DNA of 64,000 nucleotides from Psychrobacter maritimus (GCF_904846345.1 NZ_CAJHAJ010000001.1:620001-684000), one strand, 5' to 3'; positions 43,014 through 53,584 are shown, counted from the stretch's first letter. Numbers and translations: made by a program. The notes: generated from the letters alone by a model not told the origin.

Positions 43014-43270
43014 TACATCAAAAATCTTTAGACATATAAGCCGCATGCCTAAGTTTACTCTCACTATGATGCAAATGCATAAAAGCCATTGTATCACCAG
43101 TTGCAAACGCATTAACGCAAAAAGCTATTATTCAAATAGCCAGCATTGTCGATGCTTTTATAACGGCGCTAAGCACTTAAGCATGCACTTTTATCGTGAA
43201 ATACAAAAATATAATCGGCAGGAACTATAGCAGTTTTGCTCGCCATTCTCTATGCGTACTGCCAAATCAT

Positions 43271-43320
43271 CATAGAAAAATAAAAAAAATGATAAGGTCT
43301 TATACAAACGACCTTATCAT
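43271..43320 (-). terminator. Terminator of fadD copy 2
   Basis: On the minus strand ATGATAAGGTC pairs with GACCTTATCAT around a 10-nt loop, followed by a long T-rich run, about 105 nt past the fadD copy 2 stop. Confidence 0.85.
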
Positions 43321-43425
43321 CTTTCAGTATGACACCAGCGAATATCCGGCTATTTTCGACCCTATTTATCATGTATTAAGGGTGATAAATGTGGGTAAAA
43401 AAAATGATATTCGGTGCTAAATTAC

Positions 43426-45153
43426 TTAACCGTGATTCTTCTCTTCTAAAGCGCGCAAGTCTTTATGTAAAATCTTACCGACGTTAGATTTCGGTAACTC
43501 ATCAATAAATTCAACATAACGAGGACGCTTATAACCGGTTAGATTTTCTTTGCTATAAGCGAGCACGTCTTCTTTAGTCAAGCTGTCATCACTGCGCACG
43601 ACATAAATCTTCGGTACTTCGCCGCTCTTTTCATCATCGACACCGATAACGCCGCATTCCAAAATCTTTGGATGACCTGACATCACATCTTCTACTTCGT
43701 TTGGATAGACGTTAAAGCCTGATACCAAAATCATATTCTTTTTGCGATCGACTATCTTAAAGTAGCCCTCTTCGTCCATCACGCCGATATCACCGGTACG
43801 GAAATAACCATCAGACGTCATGACCTCAGCGGTGGCATCATCACGTTTCCAGTAGCCTTTCATGACCTGCGGACCACGAACGCAAATTTCACCGCGCTCA
43901 CCAAGTGGCACTTCATTGCCCTCTTCATCCAAGATGGCCATGTCTGTGCCAGGCATCGGTAGACCGATATTACCTGAGAACTCGCCTGTACCTTGCGGAT
44001 TTGCTGAAGCAACAGGAGAGGTTTCCGACAGACCATAACCTTGCACAATGATGTTGCCAGTTATTTTTTCCCATTTAGCCGCGGTATCTTTTAATACTGC
44101 CATACCGCCGCCCATCGACATCTCAAGCTTGCTATGGTCTAAGGCTTTAAATGCGTCACTATTAGCGAGCGCATTAAATAGCGTGTTTACCGCTGGGAAA
44201 AACGCCGGTGGATAATCTTTATAGGCTTTGATTAAACTTGCGCCATCACGTGGATTCGGTACCAGTAGACCGATACAGCCACGATAGAGGCCATACATAC
44301 CACAAACTGTAAATGAGAAGATATGATATAGCGGCAAGGCTGTCATAATAACAGGCTGCTCATTACGCGCTTCAAACTTATCAAACGCATCGCCAAGATA
44401 GGTATCACACTGAATTAAGTTGGCGACCAAGTTGCCGTGCGTTAGCATCGCGCCTTTTGCCACACCTGTGGTACCACCGGTGTACTGCAATACGGCGACA
44501 TCATCAAGCCCGATATTGGTTGGGCGGTTATACTTTTTCGCAGACAATTGATTGAGTGCTTTTTTAAAGTTCACGCTCTTTTTAAGCGTGTAATGAGGCA
44601 CCAGTTTTTTCACATGACGCACGACAGCATTGACAATAAAACCTTTTAACGGGCTCATTAAATCGCCCATCGACGTCACCACCACATGATCGACCAAATC
44701 TTTACCGATATCTTCATACGTTTTGGCAAAGTTTTCTAAGATAAACAGCACTTTGGTCTCAGAATCTTCTAACTGATGCTGAAGCTCTTTGGTGGTATAA
44801 AGTGGATTGACGTTAACCAAGGTCATGCCAGCACGTAGGACACCTAATACGGCAACCGGTAACTGCAAGATATTGGGCATCATAACGCCGACTTTATCGC
44901 CTTTTTTTAGGCCAAGCGACTGTAAATATGCGGCAATCTGTTTGCTATAACGGTCTAAATCTTCGTACGAGAGCTTTACATCCATGCACACAAAGGCGGT
45001 ACGACCAGCATGAGTAACAAAATTCTGCTCAAGAATATCGATTAAAGAGGTATTGGCGGGCGGCATATTAATCTCGTACTGTATGCCAAGCTTTTCGTAA
45101 GTTTTGAGCCACGCTTTGTCATTACGACGAATTAGGTTACCTTGATTTTCCAT
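43426..45153 (-). CDS. fadD: Long-chain-fatty-acid-CoA ligase, copy 2
   Basis: Second acyl-CoA synthetase, 575 residues, with the same motif order as copy 1: LQYTGGTTGVAKGAMLTHGN (about 226-245), YGLSETSPVAS (about 377) and DRKKNMILVSGFNVYPNEVE (about 471-490). It lies upstream of copy 1 on the same strand but is separated by 561 bp that contain a terminator and a hairpin, so the two are separate transcripts. Such paired fadD genes occur in other gammaproteobacteria, where the copies differ in chain-length preference or regulation. That division is inference here. An AGGAG site precedes the ATG. Confidence 0.94.
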   Translation of the reverse strand: MENQGNLIRRNDKAWLKTYEKLGIQYEINMPPANTSLIDILEQNFVTHAGRTAFVCMDVKLSYEDLDRYSKQIAAYLQSLGLKKGDKVGVMMPNILQLPVAVLGVLRAGMTLVNVNPLYTTKELQHQLEDSETKVLFILENFAKTYEDIGKDLVDHVVVTSMGDLMSPLKGFIVNAVVRHVKKLVPHYTLKKSVNFKKALNQLSAKKYNRPTNIGLDDVAVLQYTGGTTGVAKGAMLTHGNLVANLIQCDTYLGDAFDKFEARNEQPVIMTALPLYHIFSFTVCGMYGLYRGCIGLLVPNPRDGASLIKAYKDYPPAFFPAVNTLFNALANSDAFKALDHSKLEMSMGGGMAVLKDTAAKWEKITGNIIVQGYGLSETSPVASANPQGTGEFSGNIGLPMPGTDMAILDEEGNEVPLGERGEICVRGPQVMKGYWKRDDATAEVMTSDGYFRTGDIGVMDEEGYFKIVDRKKNMILVSGFNVYPNEVEDVMSGHPKILECGVIGVDDEKSGEVPKIYVVRSDDSLTKEDVLAYSKENLTGYKRPRYVEFIDELPKSNVGKILHKDLRALEEKNHG

Positions 45154-45528
45154 AATCTTACTGCTCCTAGTAATAGTGTGCTGCTATTAACCCATCTCTA
45201 TCACAGAGTGATAAACATACCAAACCTCATCGTTCAAGCTAACCATCCATATAACCATGATGGCGGGCGGCTGACGATATAAGCGTCTGGCAATGAGTCA
45301 ACAATATAGCGATAAATAGCCCTTTGTTGATTAACATACACACTTTATACAAACTACTCAATATAAAAGATTGCTACCTGAGTTCTTAAACGTACTTGAC
45401 GGCCGTTAATTATATTACTATCAAATACTTAACCATTAAATGACCGGCCATACCACGGATTGTTACCAATTATTTATTACCAAACATTGTTCTATTGTTA
45501 ATAAAAATAACCGTACCTTACGCTTCTC
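45154..45528. other. Intergenic region upstream of fadD copy 2
   Basis: 375 nt between the vWA gene's stop and the fadD copy 2 start, both on the minus strand. No gene or clear terminator is seen. Inverted GGCCGT/ACCGGCC-type words occur near 45400-45450, too imperfect to call an operator. Confidence 0.4.
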
Positions 45529-47370
45529 TTAACGTTTACTATCAAGGGCAGCAGCAAGCTCGGTTAGGGTCACAAAGTTACGCCGCGTGCCATCCTTATC
45601 ACTATCTGGTTTTTGAGCCAGAGTACTGGTCGCAAGTTTGGCGCTATGGCTATAATGCCAGTCATTAATATAATTGCTTTGGCTTAAGCGTTGACCAAAC
45701 CCTGCTACGGCGATGGCAAACTGGGTATCGATATTGGCTTTATTTAAAGGGCGGCTGGCATTAATAATCGGTTGGTTAATCAACTTAGAGCTGCCACCTT
45801 TTGGCGCTTTATAACGAATATTTAGATAGCCTAGCTCGTTTGTTTTTTTGCCGCGAGCCGTCTTCTTTGATTCATTCTCATTATAACGGCGCTCGCTAAA
45901 CAATCCTTTTGCACCAGTTGGCGTCACTTCAAACAGCGCAATGACTGCCTTACCTGCTCCAAGCTCGCCGGCATCGACTTTATCATTATTAAAATCTTCC
46001 TCATTAAGGACGCGGTTTTCATAACCGATTAAACGCCATTCGCTGACCACATTTGGATTAAATTCGACTTGCACCTTGACGTCTTTGGCGACGGTGTTAA
46101 AGGTCGCCGCTAGCTCATCGCTAAAAACTTTTTTGGCCTCAGTCAAACTGTCGATATAGCTATAGTTACCATTACCGTTGTCTGCCATCTGTTCCATCAT
46201 GTGGTCATTGAGATTGCCACGACCAAAACCGACGGTCGACAAGGAGATACCGCGATCACGATTGGCTTTGACCAACTCTAGCATCTCATCAACACTACTA
46301 ATACCGACATTAAAATCGCCATCGGTCAGCATCATAATGCGATTGATACCGTTCTTTTTCATGCCTTGTTCTGCTTGTCTATAAGCCAACTTTAAGGCGT
46401 CTTCGCCATTGGTCGAGCCAGCGGCAGTTAAGCTCTCTATCGCCGCGAGTATTTTTGCTTTTTGGTCACCACTGGTCGCAGGCAACGCCACACTGGTAGT
46501 GCCCGAATAAGTGACAATGCTAATACTGTCTTGGGCGCGCATCTGCTCGGTGAGTAACTTCAATGACGATTGCGCTAGTGGTAGCTTATCGCGTGATGAC
46601 ATGGAGCCTGACACATCGACCAAAAATACCAAGTTGGCGGGCGGCATAACTTGATTGGTGCTTTTATTAGACCAGCTATTATCAACTGCTTTAATCCCAA
46701 CTTTGACAATTTTATTATCCTGATCGGCCTTGTCCCACGGCGAATCAACCACTTCTGTTGCGACCACAAAAGGTGCGTTGGCAATGCGCTTGCCATCATC
46801 AAATTGATAATTAAAATAGTTAATCAACTCCTCTACGCGCACGGCATCGACAGGTGGCAGCTGCCCCTCATTAAGATAGCGGCGCACATTGGCGTAGCTG
46901 CCAGTATCGGTATCGATGGATAGAGTGGCAACCGCCATCTCAGTGGTGCGGTGTACCGGATTGGCGTCGTTTTTTTGATAATTATCACGTACTGGTAGCT
47001 GTACGCTGATGCCAGATAACGGACGCACACTCCATTGTGGCGCGGAACGTGTCATGCTGCTCATGCTATTACTCATGGTGTTATTGGTAGCGCTCATAGC
47101 ATTGTCAGCTAAGACAACACGTGGCATCGCCACGTCCGACTCGGCGACTGCTACAATAGGCGGCATAGATTTTTGATTATCTGATTGCTTTATAGCGTTT
47201 TGACCGATAGTGCTACGGGTTTGCTCAGCCATCGGCTGACTCACTGGCGATGAGCTACACGCCGTCAATCCCATCATACCGGCGACAGCACTGAATAATA
47301 GCGCATTTTTGGCTAGATGCTGAGCACGCGTTCGTGATAAATAGGCAGGTGATATAGATGACGATGACAT
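45529..47370 (-). CDS. vWA-domain lipoprotein (YfbK-like)
   Basis: 613-residue lipoprotein with an N-terminal signal ending in the lipobox LTAC (Cys about residue 38). A vWF-type N-terminal domain (about 140-215, ending in RVEELINYFNYQFDDG) is followed by a von Willebrand factor A domain (about 240-430) with the metal site VFLVDVSGSMSS. A C-terminal YfbK-type domain (DUF3520 region, to 613) includes YLNIRYKAPKGG. The architecture matches E. coli YfbK-type proteins, whose function is unknown. GGAG lies about 9 nt before the ATG; just beyond it are three exact 17-bp repeats. Confidence 0.9.
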   Translation of the reverse strand: MSSSSISPAYLSRTRAQHLAKNALLFSAVAGMMGLTACSSSPVSQPMAEQTRSTIGQNAIKQSDNQKSMPPIVAVAESDVAMPRVVLADNAMSATNNTMSNSMSSMTRSAPQWSVRPLSGISVQLPVRDNYQKNDANPVHRTTEMAVATLSIDTDTGSYANVRRYLNEGQLPPVDAVRVEELINYFNYQFDDGKRIANAPFVVATEVVDSPWDKADQDNKIVKVGIKAVDNSWSNKSTNQVMPPANLVFLVDVSGSMSSRDKLPLAQSSLKLLTEQMRAQDSISIVTYSGTTSVALPATSGDQKAKILAAIESLTAAGSTNGEDALKLAYRQAEQGMKKNGINRIMMLTDGDFNVGISSVDEMLELVKANRDRGISLSTVGFGRGNLNDHMMEQMADNGNGNYSYIDSLTEAKKVFSDELAATFNTVAKDVKVQVEFNPNVVSEWRLIGYENRVLNEEDFNNDKVDAGELGAGKAVIALFEVTPTGAKGLFSERRYNENESKKTARGKKTNELGYLNIRYKAPKGGSSKLINQPIINASRPLNKANIDTQFAIAVAGFGQRLSQSNYINDWHYSHSAKLATSTLAQKPDSDKDGTRRNFVTLTELAAALDSKR

Positions 47371-47752
47371 AATAGCTACTCCATATGATAGACGGCTTGG
47401 ATAGATAGACGGCTTGGATAGATAGACGGCTTGGATAGACAGTTCGATGATAACGGTTCCGTGTTACAGCCTTTATAATAATTATTGCTGAGCACTATTG
47501 CATAGTGCCTTATGAAACAGGCGCTTAGTAAAAAGACAAACTATATGCGTCTGATTCACTATACTTCTCTTATTTTGTAAAAGCTATCAGCCAAAACGCA
47601 ATCAGCACGTCTATCTAGCACGTCACGACCTGTCGTCTATTCTGACTTATGCCTTTTTAATTTTGCCAATATCCTTTACGATAGCACTATCCTATTTGCA
47701 CGCTTGCACCAATTATTTATACCTATTAAAACTGATAAGTGAACCCTATTTT
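47371..47752. other. Divergent region between vWA lipoprotein gene and parC
   Basis: 382 nt containing the 17-bp tandem repeats (47387-47437) and the parC leader. An in-frame extension of parC back to 47663 is not supported. No RNA gene is seen. Confidence 0.6.
47387..47437. repeat. 17-bp tandem repeat, three copies
   Basis: Three exact head-to-tail copies of GATAGACGGCTTGGATA begin 17 bp upstream of the vWA gene's start codon, in its leader region. Confidence 0.95.
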
Positions 47753-50074
47753 ATGTCCGATGTTATTGATAATACCATTACACCCATTATCCCAAATGAA
47801 CCAATGGATACCCGCTCAGTCGCGGAATTCACTGAACAAGCTTATCTCAACTATGCCATGTACGTCATCATGGATCGGGCGCTGCCCAATATCGCCGACG
47901 GGCTGAAACCTGTCCAGCGCCGTATCGTCTATGCGATGAGCGAGCTTGGGCTAAAATCGACAGCGAAGGCGAAAAAGTCTGCGCGTACCGTCGGTGACGT
48001 GCTGGGTAAATATCATCCGCATGGTGATAGCGCCTGTTATGAGGCGATGGTTCTGATGGCACAGCCGTTTAGTTATCGCTATCCGCTCATCACGGGTCAA
48101 GGTAACTGGGGTAGCTCAGATGATCCCAAATCCTTTGCCGCGATGCGCTATACCGAAGCTAAAATGTCGGCTTATGCCAATACCTTGCTTGCAGAACTCG
48201 GACAAGGCACGGTCGATTGGCAAGATAACTTCGATGGCACCATGCAGGAACCAACCACCCTACCTGCCCGCCTGCCTAATATTTTATTAAACGGCACGAC
48301 TGGTATTGCCGTCGGTATGGCGACCGATATCCCGCCGCATAACCTAAATGAAGTGGTACGCGCGGCTATTCGTTTGCTAAAAAATCCTGAGCTATCGGTT
48401 AAACAATTAACCCAATCGATACCAGCGCCTGATTTGCCAACCCCTGCTGAGATCATCACCAGTAAAAAAGACTTGCAGGCCATGTATGAGAGCGGCCGTG
48501 GTAGCTATAAAATGCGCGCGACCTTTCATATTGACCCTAAAGAGAAAAATCTCGTCATTATCGACGCCCTTCCTTATCAAGTCTCAGGCAATAAGATTCA
48601 AGAACAAATCGCTAAGCTGATGATTGATAAAAAGCTGCCGTGGATTACTGATATTCATGATGAATCAGATCATGAAAACGCTTGCCGTATCGTCTTAGAG
48701 CTAAAATCTACCCGCGTCGACGTGCAGCGAGTAATGAGTCATCTATTTGCCAGCACTGATTTAGAAAGCAATTACCGCGTCAATATGAACATGATTGGCC
48801 TAAATGGTAAACCTCAAGTCAAAAACCTCAAAGAAATTCTTGAAGAATGGCTCGTCTGTCGCCGCTCAGTGGTCACGCGCCGTCTGCAATATCGCCTCGA
48901 TAAAATCGATAAGCGCTTGCATATCCTTGCAGGCTTACTGATTGCCTATCTAAATATCGATGAAGTCATTCGTATTATTCGTGAAGAAGACGATCCAAAA
49001 TTATCATTGATGCAAGACTATGACCTGACTGAGATACAAGCCAATGCTATCTTAGATATTCGTCTGCGTCAGCTCGCTAAACTAGAAGAGATTGAGCTTC
49101 GCCGCGAGCAAGATGAGCTGGCTGCTGAACGCGCTATCATTCAAGAATACTTGGACAATCCAGACAGCCTGACCAATCTGATGATTGATGAGCTTACCGC
49201 CGATATGAAAGAACACGGCAACGAGCGCGTATCACAATTGGCGGAACGCGAGGAAGCGCAAGCATTAAAAGAGTCTGACCTCGTACCGAGTGAGCCTGTC
49301 ACCGCCATTCTATCGAAAGCGGGCTGGATTCGCGCCGCTAAAGGGCATGACGTCGATGCTGCTGGCATGACCTATCGCTCAGGCGATAGCTATCAAGCCC
49401 ACGTGCGCGCTAAATCCAATGAGAGAATCTACGTGCTCGATAGCACTGGACGCAGTTATAGTATCGATGCGCATAGCCTCGCCTCCGCCCGTGGTCAAGG
49501 CGATCCGCTGACCAGCGTACTCAAACCGCCAGCAGGTGCCAGCTTTGAGCAGCTATTAACGGGTGCTGACGATCAACGTATCATCCTTGCTAGCTCAGCA
49601 GGTTATGGTTTTATCAATACTATTGGCAATCTCGATAGCAATCAAAAAGCGGGCAAAAATATCATCAATCTAGCAGCTGATAGTCGTCTGCTCCCTGTTG
49701 CGCGTATCGATGCGCCAGCGGATATGACTGCCAATGCTAATAATGAAAATGCCGAAGGTGAGAATAGCAGCGCAAGCGCGATGCCTGACCATGTTGCTGT
49801 CGTGACCAATGCAGGATATCTATTGATATTTGCCCTTGATGATTTGCCTGAACAGGCACGTGGTAAAGGTAATAAGCTGATCAAATTAAAAGACGGTGAA
49901 GAGGTGCTTGCCATCACGCCACTTAGTCAGCAAGACAGCCTAATCATTACCGCTGGCAAACGTCATGTGACGCTGAAGCCTAATGATTTGGCTAATTATA
50001 CGGGCACTCGTGGTAATCGCGGTGGGCAGTTGCCAAGAGGCTTTCAGAATGTGACGAGTGTTGAGGTTGGTTGA
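47753..50074 (+). CDS. parC: DNA topoisomerase IV subunit A
   Basis: Catalytic A subunit of topoisomerase IV, which decatenates daughter chromosomes with ParE. The cytosolic, essential protein has 773 residues from the ATG at 47753, close to E. coli ParC (752). The N-terminal [29 protein letters not shown] (split, about 20-50) carries the quinolone-region residues. The catalytic tyrosine is in [11 protein letters not shown] (about residue 126). The C-terminal beta-pinwheel begins near 505. An in-frame extension back to 47663 looks hydrophobic and unlikely. The ribosome-binding site is weak. A stem terminator follows. parE is not in the window. Confidence 0.97.
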   Translation: MSDVIDNTITPIIPNEPMDTRSVAEFTEQAYLNYAMYVIMDRALPNIADGLKPVQRRIVYAMSELGLKSTAKAKKSARTVGDVLGKYHPHGDSACYEAMVLMAQPFSYRYPLITGQGNWGSSDDPKSFAAMRYTEAKMSAYANTLLAELGQGTVDWQDNFDGTMQEPTTLPARLPNILLNGTTGIAVGMATDIPPHNLNEVVRAAIRLLKNPELSVKQLTQSIPAPDLPTPAEIITSKKDLQAMYESGRGSYKMRATFHIDPKEKNLVIIDALPYQVSGNKIQEQIAKLMIDKKLPWITDIHDESDHENACRIVLELKSTRVDVQRVMSHLFASTDLESNYRVNMNMIGLNGKPQVKNLKEILEEWLVCRRSVVTRRLQYRLDKIDKRLHILAGLLIAYLNIDEVIRIIREEDDPKLSLMQDYDLTEIQANAILDIRLRQLAKLEEIELRREQDELAAERAIIQEYLDNPDSLTNLMIDELTADMKEHGNERVSQLAEREEAQALKESDLVPSEPVTAILSKAGWIRAAKGHDVDAAGMTYRSGDSYQAHVRAKSNERIYVLDSTGRSYSIDAHSLASARGQGDPLTSVLKPPAGASFEQLLTGADDQRIILASSAGYGFINTIGNLDSNQKAGKNIINLAADSRLLPVARIDAPADMTANANNENAEGENSSASAMPDHVAVVTNAGYLLIFALDDLPEQARGKGNKLIKLKDGEEVLAITPLSQQDSLIITAGKRHVTLKPNDLANYTGTRGNRGGQLPRGFQNVTSVEVG

Positions 50075-50131
50075 TAATATCTATACTTCGCACTTTAGTC
50101 TCTAACATTTAAAGCTCACAATATTCTTAAC

Positions 50132-50169
50132 AAAAAGCCGCCTATACACAAGGTATAGACGGCTTTTTT
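50132..50169 (+). terminator. Terminator of parC
   Basis: AAAAAGCCGCCTATAC pairs with GTATAGACGGCTTTTT with one mismatch and a short loop, ending in a T-run. Confidence 0.9.
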
Positions 50170-50216
50170 AGGCAAGCTAAAGCAGATGACAATTATGGTA
50201 AAAAGATATTACTCAT

Positions 50217-50696
50217 CTAAAAATTGCTGGATTCGGTATCTGCAAAAACTGCTGTCAAAAAGCTTTCAATCTGATTACTTGTCATGAGATAGGGATTATA
50301 GTCAGAACCTGCTGAGAAGCTTTTTAGGGCATATTCTTCATCTTCAGCGCTTGATGTTAGATATTTAACTAAAAACCCATTCCATTGACGCGATTCAATT
50401 TCCTCTATATTAACAATATTAGGGAAAATGGTTGAATGCTTGTCAAGTATTTTTCCTAAGGCAATATTGATAGCAGGCCTTGTACCTTGAAAACTTTGAA
50501 CGAAATAACCTTCACTAATGACTAAAGCTGAAACTATATTGTTTTCTTCAAAATATCTTCGCCAATACTCAAATGCACGAGTCAGCTCGATTCCCGAATC
50601 TAGGTCGACATTTTTGGCGATATATGTCATGTTGATAAGAATATGCTCGCCATTTCTTTTTTTGCTTTCTGGAGTATGGCTCGTCGTTATCTGCAT
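50217..50696 (-). CDS. BLUF-like domain protein with missing flavin-contact Asn
   Basis: 159-residue protein whose residues about 19-112 resemble a BLUF blue-light sensor. Tyr25 (MTYIAK) and Gln67 (YFVQSFQG) are 42 residues apart, as Tyr and Gln are in AppA and Slr1694. The Asn expected 18 residues before Gln is Phe49, and the usual ITG motif reads IVS. Flavin binding is therefore doubtful, and the domain may be light-blind. A 22-residue N-terminal extension precedes the domain; the ATG at 50696 has AAGG 6 nt upstream. The tail resembles the short BlsA-type single-domain proteins of Moraxellaceae. The coding is AT-rich. Confidence 0.55.
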   Translation of the reverse strand: MQITTSHTPESKKRNGEHILINMTYIAKNVDLDSGIELTRAFEYWRRYFEENNIVSALVISEGYFVQSFQGTRPAINIALGKILDKHSTIFPNIVNIEEIESRQWNGFLVKYLTSSAEDEEYALKSFSAGSDYNPYLMTSNQIESFLTAVFADTESSNF

Positions 50697-50863
50697 AAAA
50701 AACCTTATTTATAAAATACTTATCTAAACCAAGATACACTTTATGATGAAATATAATCAATAATATTTTTGGATTTTGACCAATTTCTTTATCAGATATC
50801 ATGATTTCTTAGAGTTATAGCTATCGTAGATACCATCTTGTACATCTTACTCTGACACTCGAA

Positions 50864-51643
50864 CTAACTAAATATATTGATGCCAAAAGTATCTACAATA
50901 AACATGGTCGCACTCAATAATGCACCGATGAATAAACACAGTTTCATGCCAAACGGCATATATTTAAAGGGTATTTGGGTAACACCGTATAGATGCAGGT
51001 TTTCAGCTTTGCTAATGGGATAAAACATGATCCCAACAGCGAGCATAAACGTAAACGGTGCCAAAAAGTAAAGGTGCTTTAGTTGTGTTGGCATATCAGC
51101 AGTATACAAATTCAACGTATAAGCACTCATCAACATAATAAATAGCGCAATAAAACGACTGGCTAAACGGGACTGAGCAAATTGCTTGGCATGTCTTTGT
51201 ACATCATATACCCGTTGCGTCTGTGCTTTAATGACAGGGTCTGGATAAAGTTGTTGCTGCGCTTTGATAACAGAGATTAATCTTCCTTTCCTGACAAAGC
51301 TACTTATTGACGAGTACGCCCAATAGGTTAAGACTGCGCTCATAAGAAACAGCCACCATATCACGCTGGGGTATGTCGCCCATACCATCAGGATGACTAT
51401 GAATAACATTAATAGCGCGAGAAAAAACTGTAAGAAATTTCTTATTCGACTAAACTGCAAGCTGAACAATATCATACGCTTTCGAGTAGCGAACGTGGGA
51501 GACTCTGCACCTAGTGGAATTTCACCCGCAATTTTTTTGCCAATAATTCTGAACATACCCTTGATACTGCTATCATTTAAACCCGCTCCATGATGTAGCA
51601 CTTCTACGATCGCATCAGTACGAGCTTGTTCTTTATCGTTCAT
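50864..51643 (-). CDS. Unrecognised four-helix membrane protein
   Basis: 259-residue integral membrane protein with two pairs of membrane helices (about 72-93 and 95-112; 165-185 and 195-212, with another near 235-255) and a polar N-terminal 60 residues. I do not recognise the family. A basic cytosolic stretch between the pairs contains YPDPVIKAQTQRVYDVQRHAK. A GTG at 51646 and ATG at 51643 are adjacent starts; the ribosome-binding site is weak. It follows the hemerythrin-like gene on the same strand by about 118 bp. Confidence 0.7.
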   Translation of the reverse strand: MNDKEQARTDAIVEVLHHGAGLNDSSIKGMFRIIGKKIAGEIPLGAESPTFATRKRMILFSLQFSRIRNFLQFFLALLMLFIVILMVWATYPSVIWWLFLMSAVLTYWAYSSISSFVRKGRLISVIKAQQQLYPDPVIKAQTQRVYDVQRHAKQFAQSRLASRFIALFIMLMSAYTLNLYTADMPTQLKHLYFLAPFTFMLAVGIMFYPISKAENLHLYGVTQIPFKYMPFGMKLCLFIGALLSATMFIVDTFGINIFS

Positions 51644-51761
51644 CACAATATCAATTCCGTTGAAGACACCTCTCAGAATTTTAGGAGTAGTTTTAGTATT
51701 TTACAAGCTGCAACGTTGTTTCATTAATGAATAGAACAATTTAAGGCCCAATACTCAAATC

Positions 51762-52361
51762 CTAACCCTGCCTCAACCCCAAAATCGGAATCACTAAATC
51801 TTCCTCATCGGTCAGATGTTGTGAGAGTAAATCGGTCGCCTCCACCAAAGTCTGATGCAATTGCGCTGCCAGCATTTTATCCTCAACCTCACTTCTCGCC
51901 AGCACATCATTTTGCACTTGCAACTTATCGAGTAGCGCATCCAAGCGCACATGGTCGCGACCCAATATCTCAAACCCTGCCTGTAGCTGCGGATACATCC
52001 GAATAAACTCAGGGAAAAACCCCTCATCCTCGACGCCATGATGCTGATGCAATTTAAGGATATGCATATTGATACGCTTAAGCATCTGCGAGCGATACGC
52101 TGCCCAGTCGTACTCGCCAGATTGATAGCCTGCACTAATCTGTGTCAAGATACGCTGACGCTTGCGTATGTTAGTATGTACTTTTAGCCAGCCCGATGTT
52201 TTGTAAGCATAATCTGCGCTAAACCATTGATCTGGCGGTAGCTTGTTGAATAAGAACAACCAATCCGTTTCAAGCCGACTGTCAGGATGACGCGGCGACA
52301 AAGTAAATAAATCATCGTCTAAGGCTTTTTGGCTCATATTATTTTCGGTAGATAAGCTCAT
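51762..52361 (-). CDS. Hemerythrin-like HHE-domain protein
   Basis: 199-residue cytosolic protein with a hemerythrin-type four-helix bundle that would hold a di-iron site. Ligand-like residues appear in order: HILKLHQHHGVEDEGFFPEF (HXXXH-HH and E), ILGRDHVRLDALLDKL (HXXXD) and SQHLTDEEDLVIPIL (H...DEED). Related proteins handle oxygen, nitric oxide or iron repair. The ATG at 52361 with AAGGA 7 nt upstream is chosen over a TTG at 52382. The gene lies upstream of an unknown membrane protein on the same strand. Confidence 0.82.
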   Translation of the reverse strand: MSLSTENNMSQKALDDDLFTLSPRHPDSRLETDWLFLFNKLPPDQWFSADYAYKTSGWLKVHTNIRKRQRILTQISAGYQSGEYDWAAYRSQMLKRINMHILKLHQHHGVEDEGFFPEFIRMYPQLQAGFEILGRDHVRLDALLDKLQVQNDVLARSEVEDKMLAAQLHQTLVEATDLLSQHLTDEEDLVIPILGLRQG

Positions 52362-52706
52362 TATGCTGTCCTTATCGGGCAAGTTTGCATTTTATATATT
52401 TATTAAGAATACTAAAAGAAATGCTATTTTTATTTAGATCTTATATAAAGTCAAAAAGTATAAAATCAACCGTTTGCTGGCCAGCGCCTTCTAAATATGA
52501 AAGGCATTTATCGTTATAAAAGCGCTACATAAATGAGTCACAACCACCCTATTGCTGTATTTTTAGTCATATAAAATTGAATACTTATTGATAAATACAA
52601 ACTACATTCTTAGCGATAATACTTAAAATTATTCAGTAAATCTCAACGACTCTCAATACCTGCTCTAATTACCTAAATAGTCGTTTTTCAAATATAAAGG
52701 ATACTC
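52362..52706. other. Divergent intergenic region upstream of HAD phosphatase
   Basis: 345 AT-rich nt with no gene or RNA seen; it contains a 10-bp palindrome GCTGGCCAGC at 52476-52485 and must hold promoters for both neighbours. Confidence 0.4.
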
Positions 52707-53537
52707 ATGTTTATTGTAGATAAGGCGGCGACAGCCAGTATGAATCATACATTGCCTGTGCCAAAAGTGATATTTTTTGACATTGACGATACGCTTAGCC
52801 GTAACGGTGTTATCGCCGCGCACAACCAAGCGACCCTTGAAGCGCTTGCCAAAACTGATATTAAATTGGTGATTTCGACGGGTCGCTCTAAAGCGATATT
52901 GCCAGCAGATATTTTAGCTTTGTTTGAAGCTGATGTCTTAGATGCGATTATTTGTATGAATGGGCAATATAGCTTTGATAATAAGGGTGTCATCAGTCAT
53001 TACCCTTTATCTGCTGAGCAGACGGACAAAATCGTCCAGTTATGTGAAACAAGCGAGCTGATTCATAAGTTCGACTCGGCGACGCATATCGCATGGTCAG
53101 GTGAAAACGCCCGCTTGCATGAATACAACGCCATAACGCCAAACTCTATTCTTGACCCAGATTATCATAAGGCAAATACGGTTTATCAATGCTCAGTATT
53201 TTTTAACAATCCAGAAGAGAAGATGCAAGATATCGACTTTGCAGAGGACGATTTAAAGCTGGTACATTGGCATCATATTGGCGCAGATATTCTGCCAGCA
53301 AACGCCTCTAAAGCACGCGGTATCAAAGACGTCTGTCAGTATTATGGCGTAGATGTACGTGAATGCATGGCGTTCGGTGATGGCATGAATGATTTAGAGA
53401 TGTTTGATTTAGTCGGCTATGCGGTAGCGATGGGCGATGCTCAGCCCGCGTTGATTGAGCGCGCAGACTTCGTCACTGGCACGATTGAAGAGTACGGAAT
53501 ACAAGCAGTGCTTGAACAATTTAATATAGCATCGTAA
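52707..53537 (+). CDS. HAD superfamily hydrolase, Cof/YidA-like
   Basis: 276-residue cytosolic phosphatase of HAD subfamily IIB (Cof type). Motif I is IFFDIDDTLSRNG (about residues 22-34), motif II VISTGRSK (about 54-61), and motif IV FGDGMNDLEMFDLVGYAVAMGDA (about 222-244). The large C2b cap lies between. Family members dephosphorylate sugar phosphates, FMN or pyridoxal phosphate; the substrate here is not predictable. An AAGGA site precedes the ATG. Confidence 0.9.
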   Translation: MFIVDKAATASMNHTLPVPKVIFFDIDDTLSRNGVIAAHNQATLEALAKTDIKLVISTGRSKAILPADILALFEADVLDAIICMNGQYSFDNKGVISHYPLSAEQTDKIVQLCETSELIHKFDSATHIAWSGENARLHEYNAITPNSILDPDYHKANTVYQCSVFFNNPEEKMQDIDFAEDDLKLVHWHHIGADILPANASKARGIKDVCQYYGVDVRECMAFGDGMNDLEMFDLVGYAVAMGDAQPALIERADFVTGTIEEYGIQAVLEQFNIAS

Positions 53538-53584
53538 GTATAAGAATCTTAAGAGAAAGTAGTCATAGCGTTTATCTTTATAAC

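Noticed and set aside
43045..43230. Small plus-strand open frame between the two fadD genes
   Set aside because: No ribosome-binding site and Cys/Lys-rich composition without any motif; the interval is better explained by the hairpin and terminator.
47663..47752. N-terminal extension of parC
   Set aside because: The upstream in-frame codons encode an atypical hydrophobic stretch; ParC homologs begin near the ATG at 47753.
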